59,494 nt of DNA. It comes from Clostridium sp. CAG:433. Its GTDB lineage: Bacteria > Bacillota_I > Bacilli_A > RF39 > UBA660. Below are positions 48,179-57,570 of the stretch, one piece after another. The notes beneath the pieces were generated by a model that was not told the origin of the DNA, did no database searches, and saw only the letters and a program-made list of their open reading frames with translations. The stretch is from positions 1 through 59,494 of the forward strand of contig FR893548.1 in the NCBI GenBank assembly GCA_000433675.1, given 5' to 3'. The translations under genes were made by a program, and so were the position numbers. How positions within the stretch are numbered: position 1 is the stretch's first letter; each line of letters opens with the position of its first letter.

Positions 48179-50219
48179 ACTTTCAATAAAAAATATACAA
48201 AAAAGTATTAAAGACTATGCCATCTATTTTCTAACTTTAGTTTTAGGTGTTGCTATATTTTATGTATTTAATTCAATAGAAAGTCAAACAGTAATGATGA
48301 AAGTATCTAGTAATACTTTAGAAATAATAAATCTTATGAATCAATTACTTTCATCAGTTAGTGTGTTTATATCCTTTATATTAGGCTTTTTAATTATTTA
48401 TGCATCTAGATTTTTAATAAAAAGAAGAAATAAAGAATTTGGTATATATTTAACACTTGGAATGAGTAAAAGAAAAATATCTTTAATACTATTTTTTGAA
48501 ACACTTATAATAGGTATTTTATCTTTAGGTGTTGGACTTTTAATTGGATTTTTCTTATCAGAATTAATGAGTTTATTAGTCGCAAATTTATTTGAAGCAG
48601 ATATGACTAATTTTAGATTTATATTTTCATCAAGTGCTGCACTTAAATGTTTAATATATTTTGGAATTATGTATTTAATTGTTATGATATTTAATACTAT
48701 AAGTGTTAATAAATGTAAACTTATTGATTTAATTAATTCAAGTAAAAAGACTGAAAAAATAAAATTAAAGAATCCTATTCTTTGCGTGATTATATTTATA
48801 ATCGCATGTGCTATGCTTATTTATTCATATTACTTTGTTACAAGTGATAGTAAATTAAGTGGTGATATAACTAGTCTATATATTCCAATTGTTTTAGGAG
48901 CTTTATCTACATTTTTAATATTTTGGTCATTATCAGGTCTTATATTAAAAATAGTAATGAATATGAAAGGTTTATATTATAAAGGATTAAATAGTTTTAC
49001 ATTAAGACAAGTTAGTAGCAAGATTAATACCACTGTATTTTCAAGTACAATAATATGTTTAATGCTTTTTATAACAATATGTTTTTTATCAAGCTGTTTA
49101 TCAATTAAAAATTCACTTACTGGTAATATTGATGAATTATCTAAAGTTGATGTAGAAATTATAAAAGATAGAAATGTAACAGATGATTTTATAAAAGATA
49201 ATTTATTAAATGATGAAATTATTTCGGATACAAAGATTGATATTTTAGAAACATTAAAAAATAATAATATTGATAAAAATAATTTTAAAGATATGCTTAT
49301 AATTTATTATTATAAAACTAATTTAACTCTTCAAGATACATTAGGTGATGCATATGAAGAAGTAAAAGAAAAATTTCCTCTTATGAATTTTTTTACTAAA
49401 GAAAATATAATGAGTATTAGTGATTATAATAAAGTTGCTAAATTATATGGTAATAAAACATATACATTAAAAGAAAATGAATATATTGTTATTGCTGATT
49501 ACAATTCAATGATAGATATTAGAAATAAGGCATTAAATAAAAACTCAATAATTACAGTAAATGATAATGTTCTTACTCCAAAATATAGTGAATGCAAATA
49601 TGGATTTGTAGATGTTGGTGCGCAGCATTTAAATAGTGGAATTATTGTAGTACCTGATAATGTTGTTAATGAAAATATGCCTAAAAAGGAAATTTTACTT
49701 GCTAATTATAATGCAAATACTAAAGTTGAAAAGCAAAAAATTAATTCATTAATAAATAATTTAGAGAATACATATAATAAAACTAATTTAGTTTCATATA
49801 ATACAAAAATTGATATGTTAGAGTCATCAATAGGACTTGGAGCGCTTGTTACATTTATTGGTTTATATTTAGGAATAATATTCTTAATATCAAGTGCTGC
49901 AATACTTGCTTTAAAAGAATTATCTGAATCAACGGATAATAAAGAGAGATATAAAATGATTAGAAAATTAGGTGCAGATGAAAAAATGATCAATAAAGCA
50001 TTATTTAATCAAATATTTATATTCTTTATGATTCCTTTATCACTTGCTATAGTTCATTCAATATTTGGTATAAAATTTGCAAACAAAATACTTGGAACTA
50101 TGGGTATTAGTGGTCTTACTTCATCAATTACTATGACATTTATATTTTTGGTATTGATATATGGTGGATATTTCTTATTAACATATTTTGCTAGTAAAAA
50201 TATTATAAGAGAAAAATAA
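48168..50219 (+). CDS. BceB-type ABC transporter permease (FtsX-like)
   Basis: A 683-residue permease with about ten membrane segments and one large extracellular domain (about residues 320-545) between segments 7 and 8, the layout of BceB sensor/transporters that recognise bacitracin-like or lantibiotic compounds bound to lipid II. Two FtsX domains flank the extracellular domain. It starts inside the ATPase gene, so translation is coupled. The compound sensed cannot be told from sequence. Confidence 0.92.
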   Translation: MLFKLSIKNIQKSIKDYAIYFLTLVLGVAIFYVFNSIESQTVMMKVSSNTLEIINLMNQLLSSVSVFISFILGFLIIYASRFLIKRRNKEFGIYLTLGMSKRKISLILFFETLIIGILSLGVGLLIGFFLSELMSLLVANLFEADMTNFRFIFSSSAALKCLIYFGIMYLIVMIFNTISVNKCKLIDLINSSKKTEKIKLKNPILCVIIFIIACAMLIYSYYFVTSDSKLSGDITSLYIPIVLGALSTFLIFWSLSGLILKIVMNMKGLYYKGLNSFTLRQVSSKINTTVFSSTIICLMLFITICFLSSCLSIKNSLTGNIDELSKVDVEIIKDRNVTDDFIKDNLLNDEIISDTKIDILETLKNNNIDKNNFKDMLIIYYYKTNLTLQDTLGDAYEEVKEKFPLMNFFTKENIMSISDYNKVAKLYGNKTYTLKENEYIVIADYNSMIDIRNKALNKNSIITVNDNVLTPKYSECKYGFVDVGAQHLNSGIIVVPDNVVNENMPKKEILLANYNANTKVEKQKINSLINNLENTYNKTNLVSYNTKIDMLESSIGLGALVTFIGLYLGIIFLISSAAILALKELSESTDNKERYKMIRKLGADEKMINKALFNQIFIFFMIPLSLAIVHSIFGIKFANKILGTMGISGLTSSITMTFIFLVLIYGGYFLLTYFASKNIIREK

Positions 50220-50220
50220 A

Positions 50221-50673
50221 ATGAGAAAATTTGTAATAGTTATATTTGTTATAATTTGCACTATATTTTTAACGGGTTGTTCAAAAGATAGAGTAATAAA
50301 AACTTTTGATGATGCAAGTAAAAAGTTTGGTGATGAAATTCTTACTAAGGATAATGATTTAATAGGTAAAAGAAGTTTTGGTATAGATCATTATACTGGA
50401 ACTTATGTGTCAAATTACGAAAAATCTAGTAAAAAAGAAACTATTTTTGGTGGTACTACTTTAAATAGAGATGAAGATAATATTCATATAAAAATATATC
50501 TTGAAAAAGTATCAGGTGAAATAACTATAAAAATGAATTTAAAGGAAGAAGAAAAAATATTAACTAAAGATAGTGGTTTATATGAATTTGATTTTAATGT
50601 AAAAAGTGGTAGTAATTATTTTGTTATTGATACAAATAATTTTACTGGAAATGTTGATATTTTAATTAATTAA
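50221..50673 (+). CDS. Small lipoprotein downstream of the Bce module
   Basis: A 150-residue lipoprotein. The signal peptide ends in the lipobox LTGC (Cys20), followed by a beta-rich domain with EKVSGEITIKMNLKEEEKI. It starts 1 base after the permease stop, so it belongs to the Bce operon. Extra lipoproteins with transporter modules can bind ligand or help immunity; this is inference. A terminator follows. Confidence 0.8.
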   Translation: MRKFVIVIFVIICTIFLTGCSKDRVIKTFDDASKKFGDEILTKDNDLIGKRSFGIDHYTGTYVSNYEKSSKKETIFGGTTLNRDEDNIHIKIYLEKVSGEITIKMNLKEEEKILTKDSGLYEFDFNVKSGSNYFVIDTNNFTGNVDILIN

Positions 50674-50675
50674 AG

Positions 50676-50701
50676 TAAACAATTATGTTTGCTTTTTTTT
50701 A
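50676..50701 (+). terminator. Terminator of the Bce operon
   Basis: GTAAACA pairs with TGTTTGC with an ATTA loop, then eight T. Confidence 0.9.
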
Positions 50702-50756
50702 ATCTAAAGTAATTATTATAATATGAATGAATATTATTAATTACAAGGTGATAATA

Positions 50757-51416
50757 ATGTTTAAAGAAATATATGAAAAAATAATTAATGATAAAAAAAT
50801 AATAGATAGGTATGAAAATATAAGAAAGTTTGAAGATAAAACTGGCGGATGGGCATATCATGATTTAAATCATATAAAAAGAGTAGAAAAAATAATAGAT
50901 AATGTATTAAATAAGTTAGATTTTGATGAAGAATTTATTTATAAAGAAAAAATAGCGTGTATACTTCATGATACAGGTGCTATTTTAGGAAAAGAAAATC
51001 ATGCATACAGAAGTTACTTATTTGCAAAAGATTATTTTATTAATAATGATATAAAATTTGATGATATTAATTTAATACTTGATGCAATTAAGAATCATAG
51101 TGATGGCTTTGAAACAGATAATTTATATGGAATAATATTAATATTTGCAGATAAACTTGATATGACAAAAGAAAGACTTTCATCTAGTGGCAAAAAAGTT
51201 AAAGGTAATAAAGAGTATAGTCATGTGAATGATATTGATATAACTATAGAAAATAACAATCTTAAAATAAATTTTATTACGGATGGTGAAGTTAATTTAA
51301 AAGAAATAAATGAATATTATTTCACTAAAAAAATATTTAAAGGAGTAGAATCATTTTCAAATAAGCTAGATTTAAAATATATTATGTTAATGGATAACAA
51401 GAAATGGAAAATATAA
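50757..51416 (+). CDS. HD-domain phosphohydrolase-like protein
   Basis: A 219-residue HD protein: HDLNHIKRVEKI, then ACILHDTGAI (the HD pair), then KNHSDGF and IIIFADKLDMTKERL, matching the metal-binding His and Asp residues of the family. It starts at ATG 50757, with AAGGTGAT upstream; an earlier in-frame ATG has no ribosome binding site. HD proteins hydrolyse nucleotides or cyclic (di)nucleotides; the substrate is unknown. It is the first of three HD genes in 8 kb. Confidence 0.85.
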   Translation: MFKEIYEKIINDKKIIDRYENIRKFEDKTGGWAYHDLNHIKRVEKIIDNVLNKLDFDEEFIYKEKIACILHDTGAILGKENHAYRSYLFAKDYFINNDIKFDDINLILDAIKNHSDGFETDNLYGIILIFADKLDMTKERLSSSGKKVKGNKEYSHVNDIDITIENNNLKINFITDGEVNLKEINEYYFTKKIFKGVESFSNKLDLKYIMLMDNKKWKI

Positions 51417-51419
51417 ATG

Positions 51420-51450
51420 AATAATACTATTTTAGTATTATCTTTTTTTT
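51420..51450 (+). terminator. Terminator between the first HD gene and the phosphatase gene
   Basis: AATAATACTA pairs with TAGTATTAT across a short TTT loop, followed by eight T. Confidence 0.85.
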
Positions 51451-51480
51451 GATATAATTAATTTATAGTAGGTGAAAAAT

Positions 51481-52137
51481 ATGCAAAATACAACATTATA
51501 CTTAATAAGACATTCTATAAAATATGATATAAAAGATATTGTAGAAAATTATAATACAAGTGATAATGAACAAATTAAAAATGAAAAACTTGTTTTATCT
51601 GTAGAAGGGGAGAAAAGAGCAGAGATTTTATCTAATGAAAAAGAACTTCAAAATATTGATACAGTATATGCAAGCGTGTTAGTTAGAACTCTAGAAACTG
51701 CTAAATACTTACTTGAAAAACAAAATTTAAAAATAAATTTAGATAGTAGATTGGATGAAAGAAGAAGAGGTAGACCTAATGATGATATTTATCCAGATTG
51801 GTTTACTAAACAATTTTTAGATGAAAATTTTAAAACATTAGGTGGAGAAAGTCAAAAAGATGTAAGAAAAAGAATGGATGAAGTAATAAGTGAAATTATA
51901 AAAAATAATAAAGGTAAAAGAATTGCTATATTTTCTCATGGCTATGCAATAATATATTACTTACTTAAATACTGTAAATTAATTAATGTTAGTGCTGATA
52001 GAAATATTACTTTTTCATTTAATGATAAAGTTGTATTTGATAAAAAAATATCCGCTCCAGAAGTATTTAAACTAGTATTTGATAGTAATGATAAAGTTAT
52101 AAGTATTGAAAATTTAGAATTTGATGATTTGAAGTAA
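51481..52137 (+). CDS. Histidine phosphatase family (phosphoglycerate-mutase-like) protein
   Basis: A 218-residue protein with LIRHSIKYD at the start (phospho-accepting His; the usual RHGE is RHSI here), a basic RRRGRPND segment, and a second active-site His in FSHGYAI. The family removes phosphate from small metabolites. ATG 51481 has TAGGTGA upstream; the in-frame GTG within that sequence is less likely. It heads a tight operon with the UDG-like gene. Confidence 0.85.
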   Translation: MQNTTLYLIRHSIKYDIKDIVENYNTSDNEQIKNEKLVLSVEGEKRAEILSNEKELQNIDTVYASVLVRTLETAKYLLEKQNLKINLDSRLDERRRGRPNDDIYPDWFTKQFLDENFKTLGGESQKDVRKRMDEVISEIIKNNKGKRIAIFSHGYAIIYYLLKYCKLINVSADRNITFSFNDKVVFDKKISAPEVFKLVFDSNDKVISIENLEFDDLK

Positions 52138-52147
52138 GAGGTTAGAA

Positions 52148-52807
52148 ATGAAGTTAGAAGATTTAAAGAAAGATTATGATAGGCTGCAATTAAAATATGG
52201 TGCTAAAGAACTTGATTCTATATATAATGGTGGGGAGTGTATAAACCCTGATATTTCTTTTGTATTTATGAATCCAACAGGAAGAAATATTGCATCAAGT
52301 AAAAATTGGAAAGGATTAAAATCTCCTTGGATAGGAACAAAAAATATATGGACATTATTTTATAATGTTGGATTATTAGATGATGATGTATATGAAAAAA
52401 TTAGAAGTATTAAAGGAAAAGAATGGACAATAGATTTTGCAAACGAAGTATATGAAAATGTAAAAAAACATAAAGTTTTTATAACTAATTTGGGTAAATG
52501 TACACAGATAGATGCAAGACCTCTTCCTGATGAAGTATATAAGAAGTACTTAAATTTATTTAAAAAAGAGATGGAAATAGTAAATCCAAAAGTAATAATA
52601 CTTTTTGGTAATCAGGTAAGTTCTATTGTGCTTGATGAAAAAATATCTGTTTCAAATGTTAGAAAAAAGTTATGTGTGAAGAAAATAAACAATAAAGATT
52701 TTAATTTTTATTCAGTATTTTATCCTATTGGTAATGGATCATTTAATGTAGATAAATCTATCGAGGATATAAAATGGATAATAAGTAATATGGAGGAAAA
52801 AATATGA
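52148..52807 (+). CDS. Uracil-DNA-glycosylase-fold protein
   Basis: A 219-residue protein of the UDG superfamily. The active-site strand has FVFMNPTGRN, followed by KSPWIGTKNIWTL, then VFITNLGKC and VIILFGNQVSSIV. The fold removes uracil or damaged bases from DNA, although many of these small family members lack proven activity. Its stop overlaps the next start. Its last 12 codons reappear at 54051-54089, just before the HD gene, as a duplicated fragment. Confidence 0.82.
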   Translation: MKLEDLKKDYDRLQLKYGAKELDSIYNGGECINPDISFVFMNPTGRNIASSKNWKGLKSPWIGTKNIWTLFYNVGLLDDDVYEKIRSIKGKEWTIDFANEVYENVKKHKVFITNLGKCTQIDARPLPDEVYKKYLNLFKKEMEIVNPKVIILFGNQVSSIVLDEKISVSNVRKKLCVKKINNKDFNFYSVFYPIGNGSFNVDKSIEDIKWIISNMEEKI

Positions 52808-52809
52808 AA
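52769..52809 (+). repeat. 41-bp direct repeat, copy 1 (3' end of the UDG gene)
   Basis: This copy encodes the UDG C-terminus KWIISNMEEKI with its stop, the ribosome binding site ATGGAGG and the next start codon. It matches 54051-54091 at 37 of 41 positions. Confidence 0.9.
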
Positions 52810-53343
52810 ATAGTAAAAGATGAAGAATTAAAAAAATATAATGATAATGATTATGTGTGGTATGGTTGTTATGGCTCAAATATTAATTATGATAGATTTA
52901 TGTTATATATTAAAGGAGATAATTCTGGAATATATAGTTCAAGTGAAGGATGTGAAGATAAATCTGAACCATTAGAATCTAAAAAATACATATATAATTG
53001 TCCAATTTATTTTGCTGGAGAAAGTAAAAGATGGACAGGGGGTATGGCTTTTTTAGATTATATGAATGATGGGAAAAGTTATGGAAGAATTTATAAAATT
53101 AAAATGAGTCAATTTAAAAGTGTATTAAAACAAGAGGGAAAATTATATGATGCTGTTGTTTTAGCGGGCTATGAGGATAATTTACCCGTTTTAACATTTA
53201 CATCCAGTAAAAAATTAGATGAAATATTAAATGAACCAAGTGATAGATATATAGATGTAATAAAAAAAGGATTAATTTCTTGTGGATATGACTTTAGTGA
53301 AGAAGAATCTAAAAAATACTTTAAGAATGGAGAAAGATGTTAA
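52804..53343 (+). CDS. Gamma-glutamylcyclotransferase-like protein
   Basis: A 179-residue protein with WYGCYGSNINYDRFMLY, the YGSN signature of the gamma-glutamylcyclotransferase (BtrG/GGCT) fold, then IYFAGESKRWTGGMAF and SYGRIYKI. Members cyclise gamma-glutamyl compounds to 5-oxoproline. The next gene encodes a gamma-glutamyl hydrolase-like enzyme, so a gamma-glutamyl metabolite is a plausible common substrate. It is the first gene of a cassette flanked by 41-bp repeats. Confidence 0.75.
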   Translation: MKIVKDEELKKYNDNDYVWYGCYGSNINYDRFMLYIKGDNSGIYSSSEGCEDKSEPLESKKYIYNCPIYFAGESKRWTGGMAFLDYMNDGKSYGRIYKIKMSQFKSVLKQEGKLYDAVVLAGYEDNLPVLTFTSSKKLDEILNEPSDRYIDVIKKGLISCGYDFSEEESKKYFKNGERC

Positions 53344-53344
53344 T

Positions 53345-54049
53345 ATGAGTAATATTGTGATTGGTATTGTTTCTAAACACAAAAAGAGTAATGATTCTAG
53401 AACTGATTCATTAATTCGTGATGAAGTTAAACAAGCAATATTTGATAATGGTGCTCTAGCAATTGGGATATTATCTCCAGATGATGAAATAATGTTTTCT
53501 TCAGATAATTTTATGGAGTATGATGAAAAAATTAATAAATCTGTTATTATAGAACAAATAAAATTATGTGATGGAATCATACTTCAAGGTGGAAGTGAAA
53601 GTGAGGCGTATGAACCTTTTATAGCAAAATATTGTTATGATAATGACATTCCTTGTCTTGGAATTTGTGCTGGTCAAAATAATATTGCAAGAGGATTAGG
53701 AGGAACAATTAAATGTGTTAATAATCCTGATTTTCATAATAGACCTAATGATCAATATGTTCATAATATAAATATAATAGATAAAAATTCAAAAATTTTT
53801 AATATTATAAAAAAAGACAACATTAGGGTAAACTCAAGACATAAAAACGTACTTGATAGTTATCCATTATTAAAAGTTACAGCAGTTGATGAAGATGGTT
53901 ATCCTGATGTTGTAGAAAGCGAAATTAAGCATTTTTATATTGGTATTAGATTTCATCCTGAAAGTTTATATAAAATAGATGAAAATCATAATAATATTTT
54001 TAAGGCTTTTATAGGTGCATGTGATGAAAGAAAAAATTACAAAAAGTAA
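53345..54049 (+). CDS. PuuD-like class I glutamine amidotransferase (peptidase C26)
   Basis: A 234-residue protein with the triad nucleophile in CLGICAGQNNIARGLGG and the His/Glu pair in RFHPESLY, as in gamma-glutamyl-GABA hydrolase (PuuD). It has no synthetase partner domain. ATG 53345 begins right after the upstream stop; the ORF extends further upstream but without a start supported by a ribosome binding site. It may hydrolyse gamma-glutamyl amides together with its cyclotransferase-like neighbour. Confidence 0.85.
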   Translation: MSNIVIGIVSKHKKSNDSRTDSLIRDEVKQAIFDNGALAIGILSPDDEIMFSSDNFMEYDEKINKSVIIEQIKLCDGIILQGGSESEAYEPFIAKYCYDNDIPCLGICAGQNNIARGLGGTIKCVNNPDFHNRPNDQYVHNINIIDKNSKIFNIIKKDNIRVNSRHKNVLDSYPLLKVTAVDEDGYPDVVESEIKHFYIGIRFHPESLYKIDENHNNIFKAFIGACDERKNYKK

Positions 54050-54050
54050 T

Positions 54051-54091
54051 ATAAGATGGATAATAAGTGATATGGAGGTAAAATTATGAAA
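54051..54091 (+). repeat. 41-bp direct repeat, copy 2 (remnant of a UDG gene end)
   Basis: In one frame this copy reads RWIISDMEVKL and a stop that overlaps the next ATG, exactly like the UDG gene end at 52769-52809. No other part of a UDG gene precedes it, so it is a remnant or duplicated target. Confidence 0.9.
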
Positions 54092-55111
54092 TATATAGAT
54101 AGTGTTGATAAAAGAGTATTAGATTATTTTAATGTATTAGAACCAAATTTTCCAGAATGGTTAAATGATTATATAGAAACTAAAGAGTTATTAAAGCAAA
54201 GATATATTAGTATGACTTGTGGTACAATATATTCAGATTTATTTGAAAGTGAATTTTTCTTTTCTAGTTTAGATCATTCAGTTGCTGTTGCTTTAATAGT
54301 ATGGCATTTTACTCATGATAAAAAACAAACTTTATCAGGTTTATTTCATGATATAGCAACCCCAGTATTTAAACATTGTGTTGACTTTTTAAATGGTGAT
54401 TATATGACTCAAGAATCAACAGAAGATTTAACAAGTAAAATTATTAGTAGTTCAAAAGAAATAATGGATTTATTAAAAAGAGACAATATAAAATTAGAAG
54501 AAGTAGATGATTATCATATATATCCAGTTGCGGATAATGACACTCCAAAATTATCAGCAGATAGACTTGAATATTCACTTTCTAATGCACTTTTAACATA
54601 TAAATTATCAAATATAGATGAAATAAGTAAAATTTATAATGATGTTGTTTTAGGTAAAGATGAAGATGGTACTTTAGAATTATCATTTAAATCAAAAGAA
54701 ACTGCCTTAGAGTTTGTTAAAATAACAAGTAAATTATCTATTATATATAGAGATGATAGAACAAGATATTCAATGCAGTTAATTGCGGATATTATAAAGA
54801 AATTAAATGAAGATGGATTAATAACTAAAGAGGATTTATATAATAAAAAAGAGTCAGAGGTGATAGAAATTATAGAAAATTCTAAATATAAAGAAATATT
54901 TAATATATGGAAAAATGCTAAAAATGTAAAAGTAAGCAAAGAGAAACCAGAAACTGTTTATTTTGTTCATCATGGCGCAAAAATTAGATATATTGATCCA
55001 CTTGTAAATAAAAAAAGAATATCAAGCATAAGTGAAGAAGCAAAAAAAGAAATAGATAAAAATTTATCGTATGACATGAACAATTATATATATTTAGATT
55101 TTAATTTTTAA
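54086..55111 (+). CDS. HD-domain phosphohydrolase-like protein
   Basis: A 341-residue HD protein. SSLDHSVAVALIVWHF and LSGLFHDIATP supply the first His and the HD pair, and DTPKLSADRLEYSL the later Asp region. The C-terminal part (about 230-341) is helical and unrecognised. It probably hydrolyses a nucleotide. Its start lies in the second copy of the 41-bp repeat and overlaps the remnant UDG stop, suggesting that it was once directly downstream of a UDG gene. Confidence 0.85.
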   Translation: MKYIDSVDKRVLDYFNVLEPNFPEWLNDYIETKELLKQRYISMTCGTIYSDLFESEFFFSSLDHSVAVALIVWHFTHDKKQTLSGLFHDIATPVFKHCVDFLNGDYMTQESTEDLTSKIISSSKEIMDLLKRDNIKLEEVDDYHIYPVADNDTPKLSADRLEYSLSNALLTYKLSNIDEISKIYNDVVLGKDEDGTLELSFKSKETALEFVKITSKLSIIYRDDRTRYSMQLIADIIKKLNEDGLITKEDLYNKKESEVIEIIENSKYKEIFNIWKNAKNVKVSKEKPETVYFVHHGAKIRYIDPLVNKKRISSISEEAKKEIDKNLSYDMNNYIYLDFNF

Positions 55112-55124
55112 ATAAAATATTAAG

Positions 55125-55152
55125 TGATCAAGAAAATTGATTGCTTTTTTTC
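55125..55152 (+). terminator. Terminator after the second HD gene
   Basis: AGTGATCAA pairs with TTGATTGCT with a GAAAA loop, followed by seven T. Confidence 0.8.
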
Positions 55153-55208
55153 ATATTTTAGGGGAATTCACTTTAAAAAGAGAGAATATAAGAAGTAGAG
55201 GTGATTTT

Positions 55209-56099
55209 TTGAATTATTATGATGAAATAAAAAATAAACTAATTGACAATGAAATATATAATAGAGTTAAAGACTATTCAAAAGAAAGAAATAAAGTTAT
55301 TACATACTTCGAAGTAGGTAAATTACTTGATGAGGCTGGAAAACATTATGGTGAAAATATAATAAAAGAATATTCTTTAAAATTAATTAATGAGGTAGGT
55401 AAAAAATTTAATGAGAGAACATTAAGAAGAATTAGACAATATTATAGAGTGTTTTGTAATAAGAAATGGTCGCCAATGGCGACCAAATTATCATGGAGTC
55501 ATTATACGGAGTTATTATCTATAAAAGATGAAAGAAAACTAAATTATTATATTAATATATCTATAAAAAATAACCTTTCTAAAAGGCAATTAAGAGAGAA
55601 GATAAAAACAAATGAATATGAAAGACTAGATGAAGAAACTAAAAGTAAATTAATTAATAATGAAGAATATTATGTGACTGATTTTGTAAAGAATCCTATA
55701 TTAATTAAAAATAATTTTGGTTACAAAGAAATACCTGAAAAAGTATTAAAAAAATTAATACTAGAAAATATTGAATTATTTATGAATGAATTAGGTAATT
55801 CATTTTGTTTTGTTGGAAGTGAATATAAAATAAAAATAGGGGATAGATATAATTATATAGATTTATTACTATTTAATATAGAGTACAATTGTTATGTAGT
55901 TATAGAATTAAAAGTAACTGAGCTAAAAAAAGAGCATATTGGTCAAATACAGGTTTATATGAATTATATAGATAATAATTTAAAAAAAATAGAACAGGAT
56001 AAGACAATAGGAATAATAATATGTAAAAAAGAAAATAATTATATAATTGAATATTGTAGTGATGACAGAATAATAGCAAGAGAATATGCATTAGTATAA
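55209..56099 (+). CDS. DUF1016 (YhcG-like) PD-(D/E)xK nuclease family protein
   Basis: A 296-residue protein. The N-terminal DUF1016 helical domain is YDEIKNKLIDNEIYNRVKDY, RTLRRIRQYYRVF and SWSHYTELL; the C-terminal nuclease core has IDLLLFNIEYNCYVVIELKV, with the active-site D...ELK. The TTG at 55209 is chosen because AGAGGTGAT lies just before it and the family begins here; the longer frame would run through a terminator. Such proteins are found near restriction and defence genes, but none is adjacent. Confidence 0.85.
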   Translation: MNYYDEIKNKLIDNEIYNRVKDYSKERNKVITYFEVGKLLDEAGKHYGENIIKEYSLKLINEVGKKFNERTLRRIRQYYRVFCNKKWSPMATKLSWSHYTELLSIKDERKLNYYINISIKNNLSKRQLREKIKTNEYERLDEETKSKLINNEEYYVTDFVKNPILIKNNFGYKEIPEKVLKKLILENIELFMNELGNSFCFVGSEYKIKIGDRYNYIDLLLFNIEYNCYVVIELKVTELKKEHIGQIQVYMNYIDNNLKKIEQDKTIGIIICKKENNYIIEYCSDDRIIAREYALV

Positions 56100-56134
56100 A
56101 AAAATGGTATAATAAAATAAATATAGGAGGATTT

Positions 56135-56968
56135 ATGAAAAAAGAAGAGTATATAAAAATAACAAATGAAATATTAAGTGGAAAATCAAAAGATGTAATG
56201 CTTTCTCAAATTGAAAATTATTTTTTAGCAAAAGATAATTTCAAGATAGATAAACCAAAATATGGTGTATCTGATAAAGTAAAATTAAAGAAAGGTACAT
56301 TACTTCATGGAACATATGAAAATTTTAATGGACTAAAATTGATTGTTCAAAAAGGTCTTGTTTCTAATTTCTTTACAGAAAAAGTAAGAGGTACAAAGTA
56401 TCCAAGTAGTGTAGGAGTATGGAATTTAAAAAAAGATTATGATTTGAATGAATATATTAATTTTTATAGTGGTGGAACTATTAGATATAATAATTTATAT
56501 AATAAAGAAACTAAAACTGAAGTTATACCATATTCTGATATGAAAAATATAAATGAGATAATAGAAAAAAGTGGTTTTCAAAGATGGTATATGGAACAAA
56601 CAAAAGAAGCAAGATTTATGCCAAATTTATTATCAGATAATGTACAAATAGGTATTATATTTGATAGTGATAATGAATATGTAAAAAAATTATTAGTTAA
56701 TGATATTTTATCTGGAAATATGGATAATGAAGTATTAAAAGATTTTGTTGTAGATAAATATTATGATAGATTTTTAATTGATGTAAAAAATAAAGATGAT
56801 TTTTTTACTGATAGGGAAAGCGCTGTTCTTTTTGGTATACCATCTAATTTTATAGAAGGAATATTAGTTGGAAGAACATATGAAAATGATGAAAAGATGT
56901 TAAAGAATATAAAAGAATTATTACCAAATGTATATATATGTAATTTAGATGGTATTGTAATAAAGTAA
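56135..56968 (+). CDS. Unknown 277-residue protein, possibly ADP-ribosyltransferase-like
   Basis: No confident family. After a short helical start, residues about 53-75 read LLHGTYENFNGLKLIVQKGL, a pattern like the nucleotide-binding H-G-T step of ADP-ribosyltransferase or DarT-like folds. Later comes RESAVLFGIPSNFIEGILV, similar to the ending strand-loop of that fold. Between them is a Tyr-rich insertion. A complete catalytic triad cannot be confirmed. TAGGAGG precedes the ATG. Confidence 0.65.
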   Translation: MKKEEYIKITNEILSGKSKDVMLSQIENYFLAKDNFKIDKPKYGVSDKVKLKKGTLLHGTYENFNGLKLIVQKGLVSNFFTEKVRGTKYPSSVGVWNLKKDYDLNEYINFYSGGTIRYNNLYNKETKTEVIPYSDMKNINEIIEKSGFQRWYMEQTKEARFMPNLLSDNVQIGIIFDSDNEYVKKLLVNDILSGNMDNEVLKDFVVDKYYDRFLIDVKNKDDFFTDRESAVLFGIPSNFIEGILVGRTYENDEKMLKNIKELLPNVYICNLDGIVIK

Positions 56969-56978
56969 GGGAGTATTT

Positions 56979-57554
56979 ATGAAATTTGAAAAAGAAATAA
57001 CTGTAGAAGTATCTTGTAATATAGAAGAATTATTAAAAATATTAAAAGAAAATGATTTTGAACTTAAAGAGGTTTATGATATTAAGGATATCTACATGAT
57101 TGATAAAAAATATAAAAACATTGAAGATAAATTAGAATTATTAAAGCATGCTATTTTAATTAGAGATATAATAGAAGAAAACAAAGAAACTAAACAAATA
57201 ACATATAAATATAAAGAATATGATGAAAATGGAAATATTACTAAACAAGGGAAAACTAATTGCAAAATAAATTCTATAGAAGAAGCAGTAAATTTATTTA
57301 ATGCACTAGGTTATGAAAAGTTAATAAATATAAATGATCATTTACTTGTATATGCTAATAAGGATGATGAATTTGTTATAGAATGCGTTAATAATAAGCA
57401 TATCTATATAGAAATAGAAGATAAATGTAATTATATAGATAAGTGTTATAAAAGCGATGAAGAAATGAAAGATGCTATTAACAAATATAACTTACCATTA
57501 AAACAAAATAATTATTATGCTAAAAAAGCTTTAGATGAATTAAATGAAATTTAG
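56979..57554 (+). CDS. CYTH/class IV adenylate cyclase-like protein
   Basis: A 191-residue protein. The N-terminal EKEITVEV resembles the ExExK-type metal-binding strand of CYTH enzymes; YMIDKKY, ILIRDI, QITYKYKE and FVIECVNN supply alternating charged strands forming a tunnel-type barrel. Family members hydrolyse triphosphates or make cAMP. The order and spacing are good, but the last Lys of ExExK is not evident. It starts 10 bases after the preceding gene. Confidence 0.75.
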   Translation: MKFEKEITVEVSCNIEELLKILKENDFELKEVYDIKDIYMIDKKYKNIEDKLELLKHAILIRDIIEENKETKQITYKYKEYDENGNITKQGKTNCKINSIEEAVNLFNALGYEKLININDHLLVYANKDDEFVIECVNNKHIYIEIEDKCNYIDKCYKSDEEMKDAINKYNLPLKQNNYYAKKALDELNEI

Positions 57555-57570
57555 AAAAGAGGTAATATAT

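Noticed and set aside
55137..55208. An N-terminal extension of the DUF1016 gene
   Set aside because: It would run through a terminator hairpin and T run, while a TTG with a good ribosome binding site at 55209 fits the family start.
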